Shown piece by piece: positions 50,507-59,138 of a stretch of 64,000 nucleotides of DNA. This DNA comes from Slackia sp. Its GTDB lineage: Bacteria; Actinomycetota; Coriobacteriia; Coriobacteriales; Eggerthellaceae. The stretch lies in NCBI GenBank assembly GCA_030527325.1, contig JAUNBA010000001.1, positions 1 to 64,000 of the forward strand. The letters run 5' to 3'. The notes beneath the pieces are model-generated. The model worked only from the letters and a program-made list of their open reading frames with translations, searched no databases and was not told the origin of the DNA. A program made the translations under genes and the position numbers. Position 1 is the stretch's first letter. Every line of letters begins with the position of its first letter.

Positions 50507-50884
50507 TCAGTTCCGGTGTTTGATATAGACGGTGAGTTGCGACACGTTGAAAAGCGCACCATCGCTTTCGCGAAATTGCTCGACCTTCCAGATATGAACG
50601 CGCCCGCCGCGGCGTACGGGAGTCGCCACGCTGCGAATGGTGTCGCCCTGATGGACGGGGAGAAGATGGGTGCTGGTGAGATCGAGCCCGACCGCATACT
50701 CCTTATTCGCGTCAAGCCCTATGCTCGCGGCGTCGCTTGCGACCGTTTCGGCAAGATATGCGCTCATTCCCCCATGCAAAATACCTTGGGGCTGAAGCAT
50801 CTCTTCGACAACCGGGGTGGAAAGCACGACGCAATCGGCGTCGCGTTGGAGATAGCGGGCGCCTATGCGTTCGAAAAACATCAT
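50507..50884 (-). CDS. PaaI-type hotdog thioesterase
   Basis: A 125-residue hotdog-fold protein. The active-site helix is LHGGMSAYLAETVASDAA and the C-terminal strands end VSQLTVYIKHRN. PaaI-like enzymes hydrolyse aryl- and acyl-CoA esters; here it might handle the aryl-CoA made by the ior/paaK system, but no linkage on the map. ATG 50884 is preferred because AAAGGAG is seven bases upstream; the frame starts further out at 50944. It has its own terminator. Confidence 0.85.
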   Translation of the reverse strand: MMFFERIGARYLQRDADCVVLSTPVVEEMLQPQGILHGGMSAYLAETVASDAASIGLDANKEYAVGLDLTSTHLLPVHQGDTIRSVATPVRRGGRVHIWKVEQFRESDGALFNVSQLTVYIKHRN

Positions 50885-50984
50885 GAGCATGCTCCTTTGC
50901 AGAGTGTTTCGAAAAGGATCTACCCCATTATAGGGAGGATGCACCGGGCGAAACGTACACCCGTGAAAACCGAACGAGTCTCCG

Positions 50985-52307
50985 TCATCGAGTATGGGCC
51001 GGCTTTTCTCCCCAATAGAATTCTACGAAATGCTTGTCGGAGGCCTCGACGGAACCGACAAGCGCGAGCGCCTGCTTCGCAATATCCGTTGCCGCATCGG
51101 GTCTACGCAGAATTTCTCCGTTGACGAGCATGGCGCGCAAGCTTGAAGGGTTCGCATGAAGATGGCGTAATGCGCCGATAAGTTCGCGAGCCGTGGTGAC
51201 GTGCATGCCGACGCCCAGCGATGTCAGCATACGCGTATTGGCTTTTTCCTGCCCGTATGATTGCCCGAGAAGCACCATGGGCAATCGTGCGCACAAGCAT
51301 TCCGTAACGGTCAGACCGCCCGATTTGCAGATAGCCAAATCGCTCGCCGCCATAAGTTCGGGCATATCGTCCACATACCCCATGATCGTCATATTCGTCA
51401 GGCCGCAAAGACGTTTTTCTTCTTCGAGATGGGCGGCGTACGCTTCGTCCCGCCCAGGCAGGAACACGAAATGCATATCGGCCATGCTCTTCATGGCCGG
51501 CATGGCCTTGTCCATCGTCTCGCGGAATCTGACATACGGCTGCGGCAGATGCGCGCCCGCCATGACGAGAACGACGGCTTTATCCTGAGGCAGTTCGTAG
51601 CGCTTGCGTATCGCCGCCCTATCGCACGGCGCCCCCATGCCAGCGCGGACGGGTATCCCCGTAATGCTCATTTTGCTTTCGGGAACCTTGCGCGGCCGTA
51701 ACGTTTCGGCCATAGCCTCCGTAGCGACGCAGAACAAATCCGTCTCCTTGTGCGGCCACCAGCCCTCTATTTCATAATCGGTGGGAACGCATACGATGGG
51801 AAAACGCTGCCCCGTCAGCATGCGCGCCCCCACAGCCGCATTGGCTGCGGTGATGTGCGTGCATATCACCGCAGCGGGCCTGCGACGCTCCACATAATCG
51901 GTGAATTTGCCGAACATGACGCGCGACCAGGCCGTGCCGCCTCCCCACAGAAGACGCCCCGTCAGCGTGTAGCGCCACGTGATGTCGTATATCGGACGCG
52001 TCGGCCCCGTGAACATCGAGGCCGTTTTATCGCCATCGATGCTTATGCGTCCGAAATCAAGGATATCGAGCAACTCGATCTCGGCGGCATGCGGAATATC
52101 CGCATGGCCGTTGCGGCGAAGCGTTTCAAGCGCTTCGCGTATCGCAAGGGCGGCGCTCCTGTGCCCCGATCCCACCGATGCGTGGACGACGAGCACGACG
52201 AAGGACTCTTCACGCTTCAAGGCATGCTCACGCGAACGGCCGATTTCCGCTGACGTCGACGGAATCGATGTTGTTTTGACATCGGGCGTGAAAACCGGTT
52301 CGGACAC
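50985..52307 (-). CDS. MGDG-synthase/MurG-like glycosyltransferase
   Basis: A 440-residue GT-B enzyme. The N-terminal domain has VVHASVGSGHRSAALAIREAL, the MGDG-synthase mark, and the middle part shows CVPTDYEIEGWW. The C-terminal donor domain has GYVDDMPELMAASDLAICKSGGLTVTECL, typical of GT28. It probably adds a sugar to diacylglycerol (glycolipid synthesis), which would suit a neighbouring lipid kinase elsewhere. The start is GTG 52307 with AAAGGAGACGATCC upstream. It has a divergent isochorismatase gene upstream. Confidence 0.88.
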   Translation of the reverse strand: MSEPVFTPDVKTTSIPSTSAEIGRSREHALKREESFVVLVVHASVGSGHRSAALAIREALETLRRNGHADIPHAAEIELLDILDFGRISIDGDKTASMFTGPTRPIYDITWRYTLTGRLLWGGGTAWSRVMFGKFTDYVERRRPAAVICTHITAANAAVGARMLTGQRFPIVCVPTDYEIEGWWPHKETDLFCVATEAMAETLRPRKVPESKMSITGIPVRAGMGAPCDRAAIRKRYELPQDKAVVLVMAGAHLPQPYVRFRETMDKAMPAMKSMADMHFVFLPGRDEAYAAHLEEEKRLCGLTNMTIMGYVDDMPELMAASDLAICKSGGLTVTECLCARLPMVLLGQSYGQEKANTRMLTSLGVGMHVTTARELIGALRHLHANPSSLRAMLVNGEILRRPDAATDIAKQALALVGSVEASDKHFVEFYWGEKPAHTR

Positions 52308-52453
52308 GGATCGTCTCCTTTGGTATCGTTGTCTTCGCCGTTTTGATTCGACGAGCTATTGCACTTCAAGCATATCCCATTCGTTTCATTCTCGGCGATC
52401 ATATGCGAATTGAAACCAAGCCGTTGGCAGATGCGGATTCGTAAGGAGCGATC

Positions 52454-53089
52454 ATGATAGACCCCCGATCATGCGCGGTCGTGATAATAGATATGCAGAA
52501 TGGGTTCATCGACGATCGTTCGCCTCTCTGCATAGCTGGCGCAAGCGCCACTGTGCCGGCATGCGCCCGTGTGCTTGCGGCGGCACGATCGAACGGCATG
52601 GCCGTCGTTCACGCCGTTCGGTCATATGCCGCAGACGGAAGCGACGTCGAACCTTGCCGCTATGGAGTCTGGAAACAAGGGCGCCCCCTTTCACAGGCGT
52701 GCCCTGCGTATATGAACACCGACGAGCCGCCTTCGCTTGCGCCTTGTTCGGACGACATCGTTATCGTGAAACCGCGGTTTTCGGCGTTTTTCGCAACGGA
52801 TTTGCACGATATCCTACGCCGTCGCGACATCGAGACCATCGTACTGATAGGAACGACGACGCCGAACTGCATTCGCAGCAGCTGCTACGACGCCCTCTCG
52901 CTCGGCTATAACGTGGCCGTCGTCGAAGACGCCACATCTTCACGCAATGAAGCCGTACAGAGGGCCAACCTGGAAGACATGGCGTTCATAGGCGCCTTCA
53001 TGCTCGATAGCTACGAATTCGCGGATCGCGGCCTTGCTCGCATGCCCGATATGCGGCAGATGCACGCTGCCGATATGGAGCGATGCTGA
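52454..53089 (+). CDS. Isochorismatase-family cysteine hydrolase
   Basis: A 211-residue protein. The catalytic Asp is in VVIIDMQNGFID (N-terminus), Lys in IVKPRFSAFF, and Cys in GTTTPNCIRSSCYDALSLGYNV. The fold covers nicotinamidases and isochorismatase-like amidases; which substrate is not clear. ATG 52454 follows AAGGAGCGATC. Its last 92 bases overlap the 3' end of the convergent ATP-binding gene, an unusually long overlap. The region before it is divergent from the glycosyltransferase. Confidence 0.88.
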   Translation: MIDPRSCAVVIIDMQNGFIDDRSPLCIAGASATVPACARVLAAARSNGMAVVHAVRSYAADGSDVEPCRYGVWKQGRPLSQACPAYMNTDEPPSLAPCSDDIVIVKPRFSAFFATDLHDILRRRDIETIVLIGTTTPNCIRSSCYDALSLGYNVAVVEDATSSRNEAVQRANLEDMAFIGAFMLDSYEFADRGLARMPDMRQMHAADMERC

Positions 53090-53870
53090 CAACTGCCGCC
53101 CCCTCGGCGTTTCGACACGAAAGCGCATAGCCTTGCGCCTCGCATTCCGCCCGCGCCCATGCAAGACCCGCCCCCTGCCCTTCGAAAACATCGAAGCGGT
53201 AGAGGGCCTGCGCAAGAAGGGCATTGCGTACGCGAAAAGAGCCGTCGAGCGCGAGCGAAGCGTACCGATCGGGTAAAGACGGCGCGCCGTCCTCAAGCGC
53301 TTCATTCGCAATCGTGCCGGGATTCGATACCGCAACATGCTCTGGATACGCCACGAGACTTACGGGCGCAAAGCGCGACCAATCGCGATGGACCAGCGCA
53401 TTCAAGACGACCTCGGAGCAGATTGCGGCCATATCCCCACGATCGCCGTTCGCGGCGAAAACGAAAGGACGCATACGCCGGGAAAAATCGCAGGCGGCAC
53501 GGTGAGCGCTCGCCAGCGGCCCGAAACACGCTTGCTCATCAAGCAGGATGCCATGCGAAGCACCGTCGTAAAGACGGCACACGATAAGCGGAGCGGCAGA
53601 ACGGCAAAACAGCAACGCCGCGGCGTTCGTGAGAAACCCGCCTCGCACAAGACCGAGCTGACAGAGCATATCGTGCACGCATTCCATTCGGCGAGGAATG
53701 CGCTTGGCAGCGATACCCGCCCGCAAAGCGCGTTCCGCATTTTCGAGCGGCATATCATCGAAAGAAATGCCGCTCGATCTCATATCCCACGGATCTTCGA
53801 ACGAAATCGAAGCATCATGCAGCGAATCGTACGCGGATCCGATCGTCATGTCATCGTGCGCAACAGTCAT
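52998..53870 (-). CDS. ATP-binding protein of the RecG-C-terminal (HATPase_c_4) type
   Basis: A 290-residue protein. The centre holds an ATPase fold of the HATPase_c_4 class: EVVLNALVHRDW (the N-box), then VSLVAYPEHVAVSNPGTI. Relatives usually have an AlbA_2/schlafen-like DNA-binding domain in front, but here residues 1-70 do not show it clearly, so the N-terminus may be divergent. Such proteins are transcriptional or DNA-binding switches. ATG 53870 follows GAAGGAGG. An 11-bp inverted repeat (53880-53912) and two SOS-like boxes (53932, 53960) lie upstream. It overlaps the isochorismatase by 92 bp. Confidence 0.75.
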   Translation of the reverse strand: MTVAHDDMTIGSAYDSLHDASISFEDPWDMRSSGISFDDMPLENAERALRAGIAAKRIPRRMECVHDMLCQLGLVRGGFLTNAAALLFCRSAAPLIVCRLYDGASHGILLDEQACFGPLASAHRAACDFSRRMRPFVFAANGDRGDMAAICSEVVLNALVHRDWSRFAPVSLVAYPEHVAVSNPGTIANEALEDGAPSLPDRYASLALDGSFRVRNALLAQALYRFDVFEGQGAGLAWARAECEAQGYALSCRNAEGAAVVSIAPYRQRASAAYRACEQGRDPRIRSYRA

Positions 53871-53879
53871 GGCAGCCTC

Positions 53880-53912
53880 CTTCGAAAAAGCGGCTGTCCT
53901 TCTTTTTCGAAG
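53880..53912. promoter_or_regulatory. Inverted repeat in the leader of the ATP-binding gene
   Basis: CTTCGAAAAAG (53880-53890) and CTTTTTCGAAG (53902-53912) are exact inverted copies with an 11-base loop. It begins 10 bp before the start codon on the minus strand and is near the ribosome-binding site. It may be an autoregulatory operator or an RNA hairpin. Confidence 0.5.
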
Positions 53913-53931
53913 TTAGGATATACCAACCATA

Positions 53932-53945
53932 CGAACATTTGTTTG
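53932..53945. promoter_or_regulatory. SOS/LexA-like box 1 upstream of the ATP-binding gene
   Basis: CGAACATTTGTTTG matches CGAACAwwTGTTCG at all but one position. It lies 62 bp upstream of the start codon. It is nearly the same as the site near dinB. Confidence 0.5.
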
Positions 53946-53959
53946 TGTTTGTATGGTAT

Positions 53960-53973
53960 CGAATATTTGTTCG
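53960..53973. promoter_or_regulatory. SOS/LexA-like box 2 upstream of the ATP-binding gene
   Basis: CGAATATTTGTTCG matches the same consensus at all but one position, 28 bp from box 1. Two boxes together are typical of tightly regulated SOS genes. Confidence 0.5.
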
Positions 53974-54032
53974 TAAATCAATCGATTCTTTCAGGAATGC
54001 CTTTCGCGCCCAGCAAACGCACCGGTGCGACC

Positions 54033-54482
54033 CTACGCATGCGCGTTTTCACGCATATGTTCGAGAAAACCGTTCTCGTCGAACACGCGCACCTGCTCAT
54101 TCGCAAGCAATCGTGCCGTCACGCCGCATCCCGGCCTCAGCGTTCCCGAAAAGGTCCCGTCGTATATCTCTCCCGTGCCGCATGAGGGGCTTTTGGCCTT
54201 AAGCACCGCCCAGGCGCATGCTTCGCGACGTGCGGCCTCGAGAGCTGCATGCGCCCCCCTTTCGAATGCGACGGACACATCGGCGCCCGAAGCGTCGACG
54301 ACGCGGCCGTCGGGCGCTATCTCGCTCGGAAGCCGGGGGCAGGACAGGCCTCCCTCGATTTCGGGACACAGAGAAACAACCTCGAAAGACGCGAGTGCAT
54401 CCACGAGTTCCGCATGGTATTTCGCCGTCGCGTCGTAACGACAGCATTCGCCGAGCAGGCATGCGCTTACCAAGACCTTCAT
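54033..54482 (-). CDS. DUF523 family protein
   Basis: A 149-residue protein of the DUF523 family (YbbK-like), with MKVLVSACLLGECCRYDA at the N-terminus. CPEIEGGLSCPRLPSEI in the middle and SPSCGTGEIYDGTFSGTLRPGCGVTARLL near the end hold the conserved Cys, so metal binding or redox is likely. Function is unknown. ATG 54482 gives the usual start; a TTG at 54506 is not needed. It lies between apt and the SOS-like region. Confidence 0.88.
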   Translation of the reverse strand: MKVLVSACLLGECCRYDATAKYHAELVDALASFEVVSLCPEIEGGLSCPRLPSEIAPDGRVVDASGADVSVAFERGAHAALEAARREACAWAVLKAKSPSCGTGEIYDGTFSGTLRPGCGVTARLLANEQVRVFDENGFLEHMRENAHA

Positions 54483-54540
54483 GGCATCCGCACCGATCCC
54501 TTCCAACCCGCATTCCGAGGTCGCTCCACCAAAAGGCCCG

Positions 54541-55074
54541 TTACTCCACTTCGATCAAAGAGAAGACTTCGGCATCGGTTTGCGCCGCGATCGCCGCACG
54601 GGGATCGAGGAATGCAAGCTCCATGAGAAACGCCATGCCGACAAGCTTCGCTCCCATGCGTTCGACCAGGCGCGCCTGGGCAACGGCCGTTCCGCCTGTC
54701 GCCACCAAATCGTCGACGAGCAAGACGACGTCGTCGGAAGAAAGCGCGTCGGCGTGGATTTCGAGCGAATCCGTGCCGTATTCGAGCGCGTAGCTCTCGC
54801 GCGCCGTTTCACGCGGGAGCTTTCCGGGCTTGCGAGCGGGAATGAAACCGGCGCCGAGCCGATAGGCCACAGGAGCGCCCACCATGAAACCGCGCGCTTC
54901 GGCGCCGACGACCTTCGTGACGCCCGCGTCTTTGAAATGATCGGCGATGGATTCCACCACGGCGGCGAATCCTTCCCCGTCGGCGAACAGCGGCGTCACA
55001 TCCTTGAAAACGACGCCCGGTTCGGGGTAATCGGGGATATCGACGATCAGTCGCTCGAAATCGTACGCGGTCAT
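54541..55074 (-). CDS. apt: Adenine phosphoribosyltransferase
   Basis: A 177-residue type I phosphoribosyltransferase. The PRPP-binding motif is VVLLVDDLVATGGTAVAQARL. FKDVTPLFADGEGF and GAEARGFMVGAPVAYRLGAGFIPARKPGKLP are the APT marks. It salvages adenine to AMP. The start is ATG 55074 with AAAGGA six bases upstream; the frame open to 55248 has no support. It is divergent from ldh. Confidence 0.95.
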   Translation of the reverse strand: MTAYDFERLIVDIPDYPEPGVVFKDVTPLFADGEGFAAVVESIADHFKDAGVTKVVGAEARGFMVGAPVAYRLGAGFIPARKPGKLPRETARESYALEYGTDSLEIHADALSSDDVVLLVDDLVATGGTAVAQARLVERMGAKLVGMAFLMELAFLDPRAAIAAQTDAEVFSLIEVE

Positions 55075-55170
55075 GGCGGTCCTTTCTTTTTCGCCTGTTT
55101 TCCAGGCAATGCCGTTTTCTGCCCGAAGCATTGTACTACCATCGTCGAGCCATCGCCGAATCCGCCGTTC

Positions 55171-55197
55171 TTGACGATGCCGCCCGTCTCGTATAAA
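55171..55197 (+). promoter_or_regulatory. Candidate promoter of ldh
   Basis: TTGACG (55171-55176), a 15-bp spacer and TATAAA (55192-55197), 45 bp before the ldh ATG. The spacer is 1-2 bases short, but both boxes are good. Confidence 0.5.
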
Positions 55198-55241
55198 GTC
55201 CCGCCGAATACTGCACATTTCGCATACTATCGGGGGAATCC

Positions 55242-56201
55242 ATGGCAATTTCGGTCAATGAGAGAAAAGTGGCCATTATCGGATGCGGCTTCGTAGGATC
55301 GTCGTCGGCATTCGCGCTCATGCAAAGCGGCCTGTTCACTGAAATGGTATTGATCGATGTCGACCGGGATCGCGCCGAAGGAGAAGCGCTCGATATCAGC
55401 CACGGCCTGCCGTTCGCCAGGCCGATGAACATCTATGCGGGCGATTACGACGACATGGCCGACGCCGCCATCACCGTCATCACGGCCGGCGCCAATCAGA
55501 AGCCGGGCGAAACGCGCCTCGACCTGGTGAAGAAAAACGTCGCTATCTTCAAAACGATCATCCCTGAGATTAAAAAACGCGATTACCAGGGCATCGTCCT
55601 GGTCGTCTCGAACCCCGTCGACGTGCTGACCTACGCGACCATCAAGATGTCGGGACTTCCGTTCGGGCGCGTGCTGGGGTCGGGCACCGTTCTCGATACC
55701 GCGCGCTTCAAATACGCCCTCGGACAGCATCTCGGCGTCGACCCGAGAACGGTCCATGCGCGTATCGTCGGCGAGCACGGCGATAGCGAAATCGCCGTAT
55801 GGAGCACGGCGAACGTCGGCGGCGTGCCTATCAATTCGTTCTGCGAATTGCGCGGATTCTTCGATCACGAAGAATCGATGGAGCGCATCGCAGAAGGCGT
55901 GAAGAACAGCGCCTACGAAATCATCGAAAAGAAGAACGCGACGTATTACGGCATCGCCATGACCGTCAAACGCCTATGCGAAGCCATCGTGCGCGATGAA
56001 AAGTCCATCCTGCCCGTGTCGAATCTGATGGAGGGCGACTACGGGCTGAACGACGTGGTACTTTCCATGCCCGCCATCATCGGGCGCGGCGGCATGGAGC
56101 AGAAGGTGCCCATAAGCCTGAGCGACGAGGAGCATCGTAAGCTCGAGGAATCGGCATCCGCCCTGCGCGCCGTCATCGACGAGCTCGACCTGGCAGAATA
56201 G
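55242..56201 (+). CDS. ldh: L-lactate dehydrogenase
   Basis: A 319-residue NAD-dependent enzyme. The NAD-binding motif GCGFVGSSSAFALM is at the N-terminus and the mobile loop has TAGANQKPGETRLDLV. The catalytic His is H179 in VGEHGDSEIAVW. It reduces pyruvate to L-lactate. GANQKPGETR with Gln before the Arg-containing loop supports lactate and not malate as the product. The start is ATG 55242 with GGGGGAATCC upstream. A candidate promoter lies at 55171 and a hairpin follows at 56206. Confidence 0.94.
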   Translation: MAISVNERKVAIIGCGFVGSSSAFALMQSGLFTEMVLIDVDRDRAEGEALDISHGLPFARPMNIYAGDYDDMADAAITVITAGANQKPGETRLDLVKKNVAIFKTIIPEIKKRDYQGIVLVVSNPVDVLTYATIKMSGLPFGRVLGSGTVLDTARFKYALGQHLGVDPRTVHARIVGEHGDSEIAVWSTANVGGVPINSFCELRGFFDHEESMERIAEGVKNSAYEIIEKKNATYYGIAMTVKRLCEAIVRDEKSILPVSNLMEGDYGLNDVVLSMPAIIGRGGMEQKVPISLSDEEHRKLEESASALRAVIDELDLAE

Positions 56202-56205
56202 CCCC

Positions 56206-56242
56206 GCGTCGGCGGCTCGCCATCCGACGCGGCCGCCGACGC
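56206..56242 (+). terminator. Hairpin after ldh, weak terminator candidate
   Basis: GCGTCGGCGG (56206-56215) and CCGCCGACGC (56233-56242) are exact inverted copies around a 17-base loop. There is no T tract, so it may be only an mRNA-end stem. Confidence 0.45.
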
Positions 56243-56337
56243 TTACGACCGGAGTCCTTTCGCCTGGGCGCATACGCATTCTGCGCATCATAAATGCTAC
56301 TATACGGATGCTCTTAGCATCGACGAAAGGCCCGACC

Positions 56338-56811
56338 ATGATGATCTCTACGAAAGGGCGCTACGCCATGCGCCTCATGGTGGACATAGCTCTTCATGCC
56401 GAAAAAACACCGACCTCGCTCAAAGAGATAGGGATGCGCGAAGAGATGCCGGTCAAATATCTCGAACAGCTTGTGCGGCCGCTGACGAAGGCAAACCTGC
56501 TGAAAAGCGTGCGCGGCCAATGCGGCGGATACCTTCTCGCCCGCCCCGCCTGCGCCATCACAGCCGGCGACATCATCAGGGCCGCGGAGGGCACGACGGC
56601 CCCCGTCGCCTGCCTCGGCGGCACCGGATGCCCCCGTGCTTCGCTGTGCCCCACTCTTCCCTTCTGGCGCGGTCTCGACGAGGCGATCGAATCATACGTA
56701 GACTCCGTCACGCTTGCCGACCTTGCGTTCGGCGCAAGCGATCAGGCATCGGATATGCGTTTCGACGACGAAACCGCGCACGCCCTCGATCCCGTCGTCA
56801 CCCCTGTTTAA
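56338..56811 (+). CDS. Rrf2-family regulator of the SUF operon (IscR/SufR-like)
   Basis: A 157-residue protein. The N-terminal winged helix starts MMISTKGRYAMRLMVDIALH. The three cysteines C92, C98 and C104 (ACLGGTGCPRASLCPT) can hold an Fe-S cluster, as in IscR. It senses Fe-S status and controls sufCBDSU, which follows after 105 bp. The start is ATG 56338 or the next codon at 56341. The intergenic region ahead of sufC has a promoter with operator-like repeats. Repressor or activator cannot be told. Confidence 0.9.
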   Translation: MMISTKGRYAMRLMVDIALHAEKTPTSLKEIGMREEMPVKYLEQLVRPLTKANLLKSVRGQCGGYLLARPACAITAGDIIRAAEGTTAPVACLGGTGCPRASLCPTLPFWRGLDEAIESYVDSVTLADLAFGASDQASDMRFDDETAHALDPVVTPV

Positions 56812-56832
56812 TACGATATTCTTAATTGTAAG

Positions 56833-56906
56833 TAGAATAGTAGCAATTACGCTTGACGCTCGTTCGTTTTCGCCTATTCTAATCATACCAATTCACTATG
56901 ATTAGA
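56833..56906 (+). promoter_or_regulatory. SUF promoter with nested inverted repeats
   Basis: TTGACG (56853-56858), a 16-bp spacer and TATTCT (56875-56880) make a good sigma-A promoter. TAGAATAG (56833-56840) and CTATTCTA (56874-56881) are inverted copies around it. A second perfect repeat TCTAATCATA (56878-56887) / TATGATTAGA (56897-56906) overlaps the -10 and the start of transcription. These are candidate Rrf2 sites. Confidence 0.6.
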
Positions 56907-56916
56907 AAGGCATGCC

Positions 56917-57720
56917 ATGGAGACAAGCACTTTGCTTTCTATCCGAGATCTCAACGTCTCGGCGGGCGGCACGCACATCCTTCACGATATATCGATAGAC
57001 ATTCCCCGCGGCGAGACCCATGTGATCATGGGACCCAACGGAGCAGGTAAATCGACGCTCGGCCACGTGGTCATGGGCGACCCCGCCTATCGCGTGCAAA
57101 GCGGATCGATCGTTTTGGATGGCGAAGACATCACCTCCCTTTCGCCCGATAAGCGTTCGCGCAAAGGCGTCTTTCTGAGCTTTCAAGCACCCGTCGAAAT
57201 TCCCGGCGTTCCCGTTTCGAGCTTCCTGCGTGCGCAGACCGCGGGGCGCGAAGGCGTCGACATGAAGGGAAAACAGTTCAGGCGACGCACGGCCGATCTT
57301 GCCGCTATGTTGGATATGGACCCAAGCTACCTCGATCGAGAACTGGGCGTCGGGTTTTCCGGCGGCGAGAAGAAGAAGCTCGAAATGCTGCAGCTGCTTT
57401 TGCTCGAACCACGGATCGCCATCTTGGACGAAACCGACTCGGGCCTCGACGTCGATGCGCTCGGCACCGTATCGCGCGGCATCGAGGCCTACCGCTCTTC
57501 GTGCGACGGAACCCTCGTCATCATCACGCACAACGCCCGCATCCTCGAAAGCCTCGCGGTCGACAGAGTGCACGTCATCGTCGACGGACGCCTGGCGCAA
57601 AGCGGCGACGCACGGCTCATCGAAGAAATCGATGCGCAAGGATTCGAACGATTCGTCCGCGACGGCCGGACGATCGCGGCGACGCGAATCGACGACCGAT
57701 CGCTCTGCGAAACCCGCTAG
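56917..57720 (+). CDS. sufC: SUF system Fe-S assembly ATPase SufC
   Basis: A 267-residue ABC ATPase. Walker A is GPNGAGKST, the SufC-specific loop LSFQAPVEIPGVPVSSFLR is present, and the signature region is GVGFSGGEKKKLEML with AILDETDSGLDVDAL (Walker B and D-loop). It works with SufB and SufD as the cluster scaffold. ATG 56917 is preceded by AGAAAGG. The first gene of the suf operon; sufB follows after 8 bp. Confidence 0.95.
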   Translation: METSTLLSIRDLNVSAGGTHILHDISIDIPRGETHVIMGPNGAGKSTLGHVVMGDPAYRVQSGSIVLDGEDITSLSPDKRSRKGVFLSFQAPVEIPGVPVSSFLRAQTAGREGVDMKGKQFRRRTADLAAMLDMDPSYLDRELGVGFSGGEKKKLEMLQLLLLEPRIAILDETDSGLDVDALGTVSRGIEAYRSSCDGTLVIITHNARILESLAVDRVHVIVDGRLAQSGDARLIEEIDAQGFERFVRDGRTIAATRIDDRSLCETR

Positions 57721-57728
57721 GAGGGGCC

Positions 57729-59138
57729 ATGGATGCCAAACGAACCGAAATCCCCGACATCGATCGAAGCAAATACGATTTCAGATTCGCAGAAAACGGG
57801 AGCGGGCGCATCGAAGCGGGACTGACGCCGGAAATCGTCGCCGAGATATCGCGCAAGAAAAACGAGCCGTCGTGGATGCTCGATTTTCGCCTGAAGTCGC
57901 TCGCTACGTATCTGTCGATGGACGCCCCCGATTGGGGGCCTTCCCTCGAAGGCCTCCATATGGACCGCATCGTCACCTACGTGAAACCCGACACCGAACA
58001 GAAAAGCGACTGGGAACACGTTCCGGGCGCCATCAAGGATACGTTCGAACGTCTGGGTATTCCCGAGGCCGAGCGCGCCTATCTCGCCGGCGTTGGAGCG
58101 CAGTATGACTCCGAGCTCGTCTACCACAGCGTGCAAGAATCGGCGGCGCGCATGGGCATCGTCTATTCGGGCATCGAGGAAGCGCTCCAAGGCGAGCATG
58201 CCGACCTTATTCGAGAAACGTTCATGACGCTCGTTCCCCCATCGGACCATAAATTCGCGGCATTGCACGGCGCGGTCTGGAGCGGAGGAAGCTTCGTCTA
58301 CGTTCCCGCAGGCGTCAAACTCGATTTCCCCCTGCAAAGCTACTTCCGTCTCAATGCCGAAGGAGCGGGCCAGTTCGAGCATACCCTCATCATCGTCGAA
58401 GACGATGCCGAGCTGCATTTCATCGAGGGCTGCTCGGCACCGAAGTACAACGTGGCCAATCTGCACGCCGGCTGCGTCGAGCTATTCGTAGGCAAGCGGG
58501 CGCGTCTGCGCTATTCAACCATCGAAAACTGGTCGAAGAACATGTACAACCTCAACACGAAGCGCGCATCGGTGCAAGAAGGCGGCGCGATCGAGTGGGT
58601 CAGCGGATCGTTCGGAAGCCACGTCGGCTACCTCTACCCCATGTCCATCCTCGCCGGCGAAGGCAGCACATGCGCATTCACGGGCATCACGTTCGCGGGA
58701 GCGGGCCAAAACCTCGATACCGGCTGCAAAACGGTTCTCGCCGCGCCGAACACATCGGCGGCGATCCAGACCAAATCGATCTCCAAAGGCGGCGGCGTTT
58801 CGACGTTTCGCTCATCGGTCGTGGCGACCGAGCGCGCGCACGGCGCGAGCGCAAGCGTGTCGTGCCAATCCCTCATGCTCGACGACATAAGCCGCTCCGA
58901 CACCATTCCGGCCATGGATATCCGATGCAAGAACGTCGACATCGGCCACGAAGCAACGATCGGGCGCATAGGCGACGACACGGTCTTCTACCTGATGAGC
59001 CGCGGCATTCCCGAAGAAGAGGCGTGCGCGATGGTGGTCAACGGGTTCGCCGAGCCGGTAAGCAAAGAACTCCCTTTGGAATACGCCGTCGAAATGAACA
59101 ACCTTATCAAGCTTGAAATGGAAGGAGCGATCGGATAA
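57729..59138 (+). CDS. sufB: SUF system scaffold protein SufB
   Basis: A 469-residue beta-helix protein. The N-terminus is MDAKRTEIPDIDRSKYDF, then the conserved HSVQESAARMGIVYSGIEEAL. SCQSLMLDDISRSDTIPAMDI and GHEATIGRIGDDTVFYLMSRGI follow near the C-terminus. It builds the cluster together with SufC and SufD. ATG 57729 has GAGGGG upstream; the long frame from 57501 is inside sufC. Its last base overlaps the first base of sufD. Confidence 0.95.
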   Translation: MDAKRTEIPDIDRSKYDFRFAENGSGRIEAGLTPEIVAEISRKKNEPSWMLDFRLKSLATYLSMDAPDWGPSLEGLHMDRIVTYVKPDTEQKSDWEHVPGAIKDTFERLGIPEAERAYLAGVGAQYDSELVYHSVQESAARMGIVYSGIEEALQGEHADLIRETFMTLVPPSDHKFAALHGAVWSGGSFVYVPAGVKLDFPLQSYFRLNAEGAGQFEHTLIIVEDDAELHFIEGCSAPKYNVANLHAGCVELFVGKRARLRYSTIENWSKNMYNLNTKRASVQEGGAIEWVSGSFGSHVGYLYPMSILAGEGSTCAFTGITFAGAGQNLDTGCKTVLAAPNTSAAIQTKSISKGGGVSTFRSSVVATERAHGASASVSCQSLMLDDISRSDTIPAMDIRCKNVDIGHEATIGRIGDDTVFYLMSRGIPEEEACAMVVNGFAEPVSKELPLEYAVEMNNLIKLEMEGAIG

